DNA of 37,115 bases. Source: Myxococcota bacterium. Its GTDB lineage: Bacteria > Myxococcota_A > UBA796 > JAFGLY01. Every line of letters starts with the position of its first letter. Position 1 is the first letter of the stretch. Where the stretch lies: contig JAJRWT010000103.1 of assembly GCA_024276675.1 (NCBI GenBank), forward strand, positions 1 to 37,115, in the 5' to 3' direction. A program made the position numbers and the translations under genes. Below are positions 25,488 to 31,837 of this stretch, one piece after another. Under the pieces are notes generated by a model. The model was given only the letters and a program-made list of their open reading frames with translations. It ran no database searches and had not been told where the DNA came from.

Positions 25488-26651
25488 ATGTTGGAAAAGG
25501 CTTTTCATGGCAGCTACCGATACTGGAGCCTTGTCGGGATACTGCTGCTCGTCCTGGCCATAGGAGCCATCGCCTATGTGGTTCAGTTCTTCACCGGGCT
25601 GGGCGTCACAGGCCTGAGCAGAGATGTATCCTGGGGGCTCTACATCGGGCAATTCACCTTTCTCGTTGGCGTTGCAGCATCAGCGGTGATGGTGGTTCTT
25701 CCGTACTACCTGCATAACTACAAGGCCTTCGGCAAGATCACGATACTGGGCGAGTGTCTTGCTATTCCATCTGTGCTTATGTGCATGGGCTTCATCTTCG
25801 TGGACATGGGCCAACCCACTCGTATCCTGAACGTGTTCCTTCACCCAACACCCAACTCACCTATGTTCTGGGATACCGTTGTCCTGTTCGGATACCTAGT
25901 CCTGAACGTTGTGATTGGATGGACCACCTTCGGCGCGGAAGCAAAGGGAATCGCACCCCCAGGATGGGTAAAACCGCTGATCATACTGTCCATACCATGG
26001 GCAGTCAGTATCCACACCGTCACGGCGTTTCTATACTGCGGTCTTGCCGCACGCCCATACTGGATGACAGCAATCCTGGCCCCGAGATTTCTGGCATCAG
26101 CATTTTCCGCGGGACCGGCTCTCCTGATAATCTTGAGCCTTGTCGTGAGGAAATACACCAAGTTCGATCCCGGACGAGAAGCCATTCAAAAGCTGGGGAC
26201 CATAGTAACTTACGCCATGGCGGTGAACGTGTTCTTCATAGCATTGGAACTCTTCACCTCATTGTACAGCAACATTCCCGCTCACATGGAACATTTTCAG
26301 TTCATGTTCCTTGGCCTTGAAGGTGAAACCAGTTTCATTACGCCTCTGATGTGGTTCTCATCCTTTGTTGGAATTGTTGCCCTGGTTCTGCTGTTATTCC
26401 CCCGCTTCCGAAGGAACGAGACTATCCTGGCGTGGGCGGCTGGTGGTGTGTTCTTCTCTCTCTGGGCCGAAAAGGGATTGGCATTACTGGTCACTGGCTA
26501 TATCCCCACCCCCCTTCTTGCAGTCCCCCATTACGCGCCCACCATCGTTGAAATACTCATCTCCACGATGATCTGGGCTTTCGGATTCCTGGTGCTCACC
26601 GTCCTGTACAAGATTGTAACTTCTGTACGAGAAGACCTGGAACAGGTCTGA
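25488..26651 (+). CDS. dsrP: DsrP, NrfD-family membrane quinone subunit of DsrMKJOP
   Basis: This 387-residue protein has about ten hydrophobic segments and belongs to the NrfD/PsrC family of quinone-interacting membrane anchors. It is the partner of DsrO on the periplasmic side of the complex. Polar residues in membrane segments (GLYIGQFTFLVGVAAS, WAVSIHTVTAF) are typical of the family. It starts nine bases after dsrO with a weak TGAGG site. It ends the canonical dsr cluster; a methyltransferase gene follows after about 50 bases. Confidence 0.95.
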   Translation: MLEKAFHGSYRYWSLVGILLLVLAIGAIAYVVQFFTGLGVTGLSRDVSWGLYIGQFTFLVGVAASAVMVVLPYYLHNYKAFGKITILGECLAIPSVLMCMGFIFVDMGQPTRILNVFLHPTPNSPMFWDTVVLFGYLVLNVVIGWTTFGAEAKGIAPPGWVKPLIILSIPWAVSIHTVTAFLYCGLAARPYWMTAILAPRFLASAFSAGPALLIILSLVVRKYTKFDPGREAIQKLGTIVTYAMAVNVFFIALELFTSLYSNIPAHMEHFQFMFLGLEGETSFITPLMWFSSFVGIVALVLLLFPRFRRNETILAWAAGGVFFSLWAEKGLALLVTGYIPTPLLAVPHYAPTIVEILISTMIWAFGFLVLTVLYKIVTSVREDLEQV

Positions 26652-26702
26652 AACCACCTCAGTCACAAGTCGTTTTCGAGTTGATGGCAGGTGGACCGGC
26701 CA

Positions 26703-27461
26703 ATGGATTCGCTGGAGCAACGCCTGTCTGAATGCTCTCCCACCTACGGGATGGATCCGCTGGAAGCACGGAGCCTGATCCAGCTAATGCGCCTGATGGC
26801 GCACCTGCCTCCTCCACCGGATCCATTTGGACTGTTCCCGCGTTACGGGCTTCTGAGGCAGAGTTTCCTTGAAGCCATCGAGATGGGAGACTGGAAGGGA
26901 ATTGAAGGCTCCTTCCTGGCCCTGTATTCGCACCTGCATTGCTACAGACCACCATATACCGTGAAAGAGCGAGCATCCGTGCTCGCCAGTGGTGGATACC
27001 TGTGTCATGCTGGCGGACTTTCACCTGTCCTGAAGGCAGGTCCCCACCTGGACACCGACTCCGTCTCCCTGGATCTGGGCGCTGGTAATGGTCTACAGGG
27101 CTTGTTCCTCCAGTTCCTCTATCCGCATCGGCGTAGCATACAGGTGGAGATCTCCGCCAGACTCCTGGAAGCCGGCAGACTACTGGGATCCTGGATGGGT
27201 CTGCCGGATGCCGCTATGGAGTGGGTCTGTGCCGATCTACTGGAAGTTGTGATTCCCCGGGCACATTTCGTCTATCTCTACCGACCCTTGCGCCCTGAGG
27301 GTCCTGGATTGAGCTTCTACAAGCGACTTGCCCACAGCTTGAGGAACTCACCTGTTGGCACGGTTGTTTTCAGCGTGGCAGACTGTCTTTCCCCCCACCT
27401 GCCCAGCAGTTTCAAGCTTTTCTACGACGACGGCCACCTGTGCTGCTTCAGAAACGAATAG
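26703..27461 (+). CDS. class I SAM-dependent methyltransferase, unknown substrate
   Basis: This 252-residue protein has a Rossmann-type SAM-binding motif (VSLDLGAGNGLQG near residues 120-133), an acidic residue after the second strand (IQVEISARLLEAG), and a final strand pair ending in FYDDGHLCCFRNE. An N-terminal helical region of about 100 residues precedes the fold. ATG at 26703 with AGGTGG upstream is preferred over GTG at 26691. It follows dsrP by 51 bases without a terminator, so it may be co-transcribed with dsrMKJOP. The target (protein, metabolite or tetrapyrrole) cannot be inferred. Confidence 0.75.
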   Translation: MDSLEQRLSECSPTYGMDPLEARSLIQLMRLMAHLPPPPDPFGLFPRYGLLRQSFLEAIEMGDWKGIEGSFLALYSHLHCYRPPYTVKERASVLASGGYLCHAGGLSPVLKAGPHLDTDSVSLDLGAGNGLQGLFLQFLYPHRRSIQVEISARLLEAGRLLGSWMGLPDAAMEWVCADLLEVVIPRAHFVYLYRPLRPEGPGLSFYKRLAHSLRNSPVGTVVFSVADCLSPHLPSSFKLFYDDGHLCCFRNE

Positions 27462-27673
27462 CGCACAGCTCCTGTATAACCTCGTCTGTTGGAATGGGAA
27501 TCGCCCGGCATCTGCGCTAATCGCCAGCTTTTGTTGGGAAGGCTCCTGGGACCAGCACAAGCTCGACGGACTTCACTGGAAGCTGCTTCTCCCCAGGAGT
27601 TGTCCAGCCTATCCCCTTTTTCCCTTTTTCACGCGGGACATAACAGGTGAAAGATGTGCCGCTGGTCATTATT
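27462..27673. other. intergenic region, no gene or terminator seen
   Basis: The gap between the methyltransferase and the Rrf2 promoter region contains no convincing coding sequence. Open frames here continue out of the methyltransferase in another frame. No stem-plus-T-run terminator was found. Confidence 0.45.
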
Positions 27674-27737
27674 TTCCTGCCTCGACATATTGAACCTAAT
27701 TCCTAGCGGATATAGGTAGTTTTGGAGCAGGCAGGAA
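27674..27737 (+). promoter_or_regulatory. nested inverted repeats upstream of the Rrf2 gene (candidate operator/promoter)
   Basis: A perfect 9-bp inverted repeat (TTCCTGCCT at 27674-27682, AGGCAGGAA at 27729-27737) surrounds a smaller one (CCTA at 27702-27705, TAGG at 27713-27716). A further ACCTA/TAGGT pairing is possible (27694-27698 with 27713-27717). A weak promoter, TTGAAC (27690-27695) to TATAGG (27711-27716), overlaps the inner site, so a bound regulator could block it. Rrf2-family proteins often autoregulate through dyad sites; binding here is inferred. Confidence 0.5.
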
Positions 27738-27775
27738 GCCAGACACCACATTGCTCATGGGAGAATCACACCTAT

Positions 27776-28255
27776 ATGATGACCACTCGTACACGGTACT
27801 GCCTGAGGCTTATGATCGATCTGGCCCGGCAAGCACACGCGGGCAATCCTGTCAGCTTGAGCGAGATCTCGGCCCGGTCCGGGATCTCCAGGCGCTACCT
27901 GGAACAGTTGGCCGTTTTGTTGAGGAACGCCGGCCTGGTACAGAGCCAGCCCGGTCGAAAAGGCGGATATGTCCTTGCCCGGGAGGCCGGCGAAATCGAT
28001 GTTGCAGATATCGTGACGGCAGCATCAGGGCCCATAAGGTTCGTCGAGTGCGAAGACAGCGCATCCTATTGCATGAACAGAGAGTTCTGCGAGTGTAGAC
28101 CTGTCTGGATTCTGGCCAGCAGAGCAGTAAAGGGCATCTTGCACAACTACTCTCTGGCCGATCTTGCCGACCCCGAACAGATGGCGGCTCTGCGCCAACG
28201 AGTCAACTCCATGGAACAGGGGGCATCCCCTGACTCTTCCATGGTCGGTGAGTAG
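27776..28255 (+). CDS. Rrf2-family iron-sulfur transcriptional regulator
   Basis: This 159-residue regulator has an N-terminal winged helix-turn-helix (VSLSEISARSGISRRYLEQLAVLLRNAGLV) and the wing GRKGGYVLA. A cysteine-rich loop carries Cys92, Cys99, Cys105 and Cys107, close to the three 2Fe-2S ligands of IscR at 92, 98 and 104. It probably senses redox, iron-sulfur or NO state. Two ATG codons lie together at 27776 and 27779; the site GGGAG is somewhat distant from both. It is followed by a macro-domain gene and a DsrMK-like pair with short gaps, which are likely its targets. It is not assigned to IscR because no isc genes are present. Confidence 0.9.
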   Translation: MMTTRTRYCLRLMIDLARQAHAGNPVSLSEISARSGISRRYLEQLAVLLRNAGLVQSQPGRKGGYVLAREAGEIDVADIVTAASGPIRFVECEDSASYCMNREFCECRPVWILASRAVKGILHNYSLADLADPEQMAALRQRVNSMEQGASPDSSMVGE

Positions 28256-28309
28256 CCAGGACCTTCAACACTGAACGGCGATTCCCGATATTTGCAAGGA
28301 GGCGAACAA

Positions 28310-28834
28310 ATGGTCGAACAAAGAATTGGCGACAAGACGATCCAGCTCGTCAAGGGCGATATCACCGACATGGAGATTGAAGCATTCGCCTTCGACATCA
28401 CGAAAGACGCCAAGCTGGGATCTGGCTACGGAAGTGCGATTTCCGTCAGGGGGGGGAAGGTGATCCAGCAAGAGTTGGATGCCATCGGTAATTGTCCCAA
28501 AGGCACAGCAATCATCACATCTGCCGGCAAGCTGAAGGCCAGGCACATCATCCACCTGAACGGCCCCAAGTTTTTCGAGAAAGACACCGAGGGAAAGCTG
28601 CGGAGAGCGACAGCCGCAGCTCTACGCCTGGCCAACGATCATCAACTCAGAAGCCTGGCACTGCCCCCGGTCGGTACTGGTCTATACCAGGTGCCACTTG
28701 ACCTTTGCGCCCGAGTGATGGTCGAGACTGTCGCGGAGCACCTGCGAGGTACGACTTCCCTTGAAAGGGTTGTCTTCGTGGCATTGGACACTCGTGAATA
28801 CCTGCCTTTCCAGCTTCACATCGAGAAAAGATAG
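28310..28834 (+). CDS. macro-domain (ADP-ribose-binding) protein
   Basis: This 174-residue single-domain protein has the macro fold motifs: QLVKGDITDMEIEAFAF at residues 11-27, a glycine-rich loop LGSGYGSAI, the GTAIITSAGKLKARHIIHL segment and ALPPVGTGLYQVP. Such proteins bind or hydrolyse ADP-ribose derivatives. The first motif usually has an asparagine after the acidic strand (VNAAN); here FAFDITKDA replaces it, so catalysis may be altered. The ATG at 28310 has AAGGAGG. It lies between the Rrf2 regulator and the DsrM-like gene in one transcription unit, an association not known to me. Confidence 0.85.
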   Translation: MVEQRIGDKTIQLVKGDITDMEIEAFAFDITKDAKLGSGYGSAISVRGGKVIQQELDAIGNCPKGTAIITSAGKLKARHIIHLNGPKFFEKDTEGKLRRATAAALRLANDHQLRSLALPPVGTGLYQVPLDLCARVMVETVAEHLRGTTSLERVVFVALDTREYLPFQLHIEKR

Positions 28835-28857
28835 AAAACAACATTGGGGAGTAGACC

Positions 28858-29535
28858 ATGCACGGAGATAATGGCATTCTGCCAATCGTTGAAGTCATAC
28901 ACTGGATTGCCTTGGGCGTGATGGGTACGGTCTATACACTCCGACTCATCTGGCTCTTCAAGTTCCCCGGTACTCGTGATCGCCAACTCCCTGGAGAGGA
29001 GCGGGGCAGTACGTCCATCGCGGTTCCTCTCTTTTCCATGGGCAACGTTGCCATGCCATGGATCATGGAAAGCACGCGCAAAAACCTGCTTTTCTACGCG
29101 AGTTTTGTGCTATTCCACCTTGGCGTGGCCCTTGGTATCATCCTGGCTTTTACAAATACATTTACAGCCCTGCACCAGAATACCTGGGTGGCCTCCTTGT
29201 TCATGATCCTGATGGGTATGGCTTTCCTGGTTTCCATCGGACGCGTTGTCAGGCGTCTCGTCAGCCCGGTTCTCAGGCTCATCAGCACACCTGACGACTA
29301 CTTTTCCCTGCTCACCCTCACGGTGTGGTTTGGTCTCGGAGTGGCTGCCGAAGCGCACCTGGTGGGCATGCTCCGGAGCGAGATCTGGTTGGTAGCCTAT
29401 CTCGTGGCCACGAGCTTCTTCCTGATCTATGTACCTTTCTCAAAGATCTCGCACTACCTCTACTACCCCTTCACACGCTACTGGCTGGGCCGCACTCTCG
29501 GTCACCGTGGCAGCATGTCTGTTTCCAGGGGTTGA
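28858..29535 (+). CDS. DsrM/HdrE-like membrane cytochrome b (second copy)
   Basis: This 225-residue membrane protein has five predicted hydrophobic segments and the NarI-like gamma fold. Histidines 15, 87, 167 and 199 lie at positions expected for two b hemes. It is shorter than DsrM (331 residues) and lacks the N-terminal extension and the C-terminal GGVFLSPTRN segment, so it is a paralogue rather than a duplicate. GGGGAG precedes the ATG at 28858. The CCG-domain partner follows after 10 bases. Together they probably move electrons between menaquinone and a cytoplasmic thiol/disulfide acceptor. HmcE/TmcC-type proteins are alternative relatives. Confidence 0.85.
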   Translation: MHGDNGILPIVEVIHWIALGVMGTVYTLRLIWLFKFPGTRDRQLPGEERGSTSIAVPLFSMGNVAMPWIMESTRKNLLFYASFVLFHLGVALGIILAFTNTFTALHQNTWVASLFMILMGMAFLVSIGRVVRRLVSPVLRLISTPDDYFSLLTLTVWFGLGVAAEAHLVGMLRSEIWLVAYLVATSFFLIYVPFSKISHYLYYPFTRYWLGRTLGHRGSMSVSRG

Positions 29536-29545
29536 AGGAGGAAAC

Positions 29546-30856
29546 ATGTCAAGTTCCATGCCTTCCCATAAAGCTCAAAAGATGATGGAGCTCCTTCCGC
29601 AGAAGCTCAATCGCCAGGTGGTGGGATCACTGCTCGCCTGTGTCCACTGCGGCATGTGTCACGAGTCCTGCCACTACGCGTTGACCCACCCTGACGACCC
29701 CAGGATGACCCCTTCATACAAGGCGGATCAACTCAGGAAGATCTTCAAGGCCAGGCACGATTGGACTGGCAGGGTTTTTCCGTGGTGGGTCAAGGCGACC
29801 ACACCGATGACAGACGAAGACCTGGAAAAGCTGAAGGATATCGCCTTCGGCACGTGTACCAACTGTCGGCGATGTACTTTCAACTGTCCGATGGGGGTAG
29901 ACACCGCCACCTTGAACCGAATCATGCGTGGCCTGCTGACCAGGGTCGGCGTAATGCCAGAGGGTGTTCGCGTGGTAAGCAAGGATACCTGGGAGTTGGG
30001 CAACCAGATGGGGGTCCTCAAAGAGGACTACATCGATACCATAGAATGGCTGTCTGAAGAATTGGTGGACGAATTCGACGACGAAAGGGCCGCCATTCCC
30101 ATCGACAAGGAAGATGCCGACATCATCTACGCCATCAACCCCCGTGAGGTCAAGTATGATCCTCGTACGATCACGAACGCTGCCACTATTTTCTACGCAG
30201 CGGGAGCCAACTGGACTATGGCCAGTTGGGGTTGGGACCAGACCAACTTCGGTCTTTTTTCTGGTGATGACGAGTTGGGCGCGGCTACCTGGAAGCACCT
30301 GCAAGAAACCTTCAAAAACCTCGGCGGTAAACGGCTCGTGATCTCTGAATGCGGACATGGGCTCCGCTCCACGAGGTGTGAGGGGCCCAACTGGGCAAAG
30401 ACCGACCAGGACTTCATCATGGAAAGTGCAGTCATCACAATGGCTCGCTACATCAAGGAAGGAAAAATCAAAGTCGACAAAAACAGGAACTCCCAGCCTG
30501 TCACCTTCCATGACTCCTGCAACAACGCCAGGAGTTGTGGCTTCTACGAGGAACCCAGGGAACTCCTCGAGATGGTAACCACAGACTTCCGCGAAATGTA
30601 CCCCAACCGAACGGAAAACTATTGCTGTACGGGCGGCGGAGGGGCCATGTCCATGGCGGAATACACACCACGTCGCTTGAAATCAGCAAAGATCAAAGCC
30701 GACCAGATCCGGGAAACCGGAGCCAGAGTAGTAGTGACTTCATGCCATAACTGTGTGGACGGCCTTTCAGATCTCATCAAGCACTACAAGCTGGATTGTG
30801 AAGTCAAGCAGCTTGTGGACCTTGTCGCGGAGGCCCTCATCCTGCCGGGGAAATAA
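29546..30856 (+). CDS. DsrK/HdrD-like iron-sulfur protein with CCG domain (second copy)
   Basis: This 436-residue cytoplasmic protein partners the preceding cytochrome b. Two 4Fe-4S motifs are Cys32, Cys35, Cys38, Cys42 and Cys104, Cys107, Cys110, Cys114. The CCG-type domain is intact: HDSC, then CC after 34 residues (YCCTGGGGAMSM), then CXXC (TSCHNC) after 38. DsrK at 22651 has CVC at the last position, so this copy keeps the HdrD/TmcB-like motif. ATG at 29546 has GAAGGAGG; a 39-residue extension overlaps the upstream gene and is rejected. Its 3' end overlaps a convergent gene by 20 bases. TmcB-like or DsrK2-like are both possible labels; substrate is unknown. Confidence 0.88.
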   Translation: MSSSMPSHKAQKMMELLPQKLNRQVVGSLLACVHCGMCHESCHYALTHPDDPRMTPSYKADQLRKIFKARHDWTGRVFPWWVKATTPMTDEDLEKLKDIAFGTCTNCRRCTFNCPMGVDTATLNRIMRGLLTRVGVMPEGVRVVSKDTWELGNQMGVLKEDYIDTIEWLSEELVDEFDDERAAIPIDKEDADIIYAINPREVKYDPRTITNAATIFYAAGANWTMASWGWDQTNFGLFSGDDELGAATWKHLQETFKNLGGKRLVISECGHGLRSTRCEGPNWAKTDQDFIMESAVITMARYIKEGKIKVDKNRNSQPVTFHDSCNNARSCGFYEEPRELLEMVTTDFREMYPNRTENYCCTGGGGAMSMAEYTPRRLKSAKIKADQIRETGARVVVTSCHNCVDGLSDLIKHYKLDCEVKQLVDLVAEALILPGK

Positions 30857-31517
30857 TGGCCAGCGAGGACGCGAACACCAGAGCGTCAGGTCTTGTAAAA
30901 GCCAACCTGGCGCCACATATATCCACGTCTCTCAACATGATCCCACCCGGTCCCCGCCAACGCCGGTGAAGCTGCTGGAAGATCTCCTGGCGAGTGAAGA
31001 ACCTTCCCTTCTGGCTGGCGAGAAGAGCGAGTACTATCTGGTCCTTCCGCCTTGCTGTGGAACTAATGGAATAGGCTTTCTGCCGAAATTCCCATTCAGG
31101 CCGCAGGGTTTCCATGGTGACCTTCTCGAACCGGTACCCGATCCTGCCTCTCAGAATCGTTACAAACTCGTCTTCAAACGCTGCCCTCCCACAATAGGCA
31201 AACAGATCTCCCCCGGATTGTGCGCTGAAGCGCTTTCCCAGGGGTACTGAGTCTGGTTCATGGAACTGCCCGCGGGTACTGCGCAGGAAACGAAGCACAC
31301 GCTCACTGCGTGGAGAGGACTTCCTCTGGATGAAATTTGTTTCCAGAAGGGCGACCTCATCCGGTTCCCTTTCTGCGGGCCGCAAAATCAAGCCCTCGTT
31401 ATCTTCCGTGTAGGTCAATTCCAGCAGGCTGTCTTCCTTGATCCCAAGCTGGTCCAGAATTGCGTCGTCAAGAATGATGGCTCTCCTCTGCCCCCAGGGC
31501 CTTACCTGGATCTTCAT
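30837..31517 (-). CDS. AbrB/MazE-fold N-terminal domain protein with unknown C-terminal region
   Basis: This 226-residue protein begins with a swapped-hairpin AbrB/MazE domain (MKIQVRPWGQRRAIILDD...LLELTYTEDNEGLILRP, residues 1-50). The remaining 170 residues are unassigned; a stretch near the end (RKDQIVLALLASQKGRFFTRQEIFQQL) looks like a winged helix. MazE antitoxins are about 80 residues, so this is a fusion or a transcription factor. ATG at 31517 has AAGGAG; an upstream extension lacks one. No MazF-like toxin is adjacent. It is divergent from the small cysteine protein. Function is not known. Confidence 0.65.
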   Translation of the reverse strand: MKIQVRPWGQRRAIILDDAILDQLGIKEDSLLELTYTEDNEGLILRPAEREPDEVALLETNFIQRKSSPRSERVLRFLRSTRGQFHEPDSVPLGKRFSAQSGGDLFAYCGRAAFEDEFVTILRGRIGYRFEKVTMETLRPEWEFRQKAYSISSTARRKDQIVLALLASQKGRFFTRQEIFQQLHRRWRGPGGIMLRDVDICGARLAFTRPDALVFASSLAIISPAG

Positions 31518-31603
31518 GTCTGCTCTCCTTTGTAGCGCAATGGGAATCGACACTGTCCCGTGGGGCCTGACTTCAACACATCAACCAGCGCGGGGAGCTG
31601 TCC

Positions 31604-31837
31604 ATGCTCAAGACCAAGCAGCCCTCTATCCACCCAGGCCCCGGTTGTGGGTTCTGTAAGCACTTCATGGACGATCCCGAGAACATGGAAGCAGAGCTTC
31701 CAGGAATCGGAATCCTGGGCTCGATGTACGGCTCGACCAGGGGTGATTCGGGTTTCTGTAGAATAACGAGCCGCTTCATGTCAGCCAGGGATTTCTGCCA
31801 GAGCTTTGAGCCGAAACCATCGCTCCCGCCTACCTGA
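31604..31837 (+). CDS. small four-cysteine protein, unknown function
   Basis: This 77-residue protein has Cys15 and Cys18 (GCGFCKHF), Cys52 (DSGFCRI) and Cys65 (DFCQSF), a CXXC-C-C arrangement suited to zinc or an iron-sulfur cluster. The pattern matches widespread small bacterial proteins of unknown function with a conserved final C-X-X-F. GGGGAG is placed correctly before the ATG at 31604. It overlaps the end of the convergent transporter gene by eight bases. The coding call rests on cysteine pattern and start site rather than on a named homologue. Confidence 0.65.
   Translation: MLKTKQPSIHPGPGCGFCKHFMDDPENMEAELPGIGILGSMYGSTRGDSGFCRITSRFMSARDFCQSFEPKPSLPPT

Noticed and set aside
30837..31517. 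MazEF toxin-antitoxin system
   Set aside because: The AbrB-like protein is too long for MazE and no MazF- or PIN-type toxin is encoded next to it.
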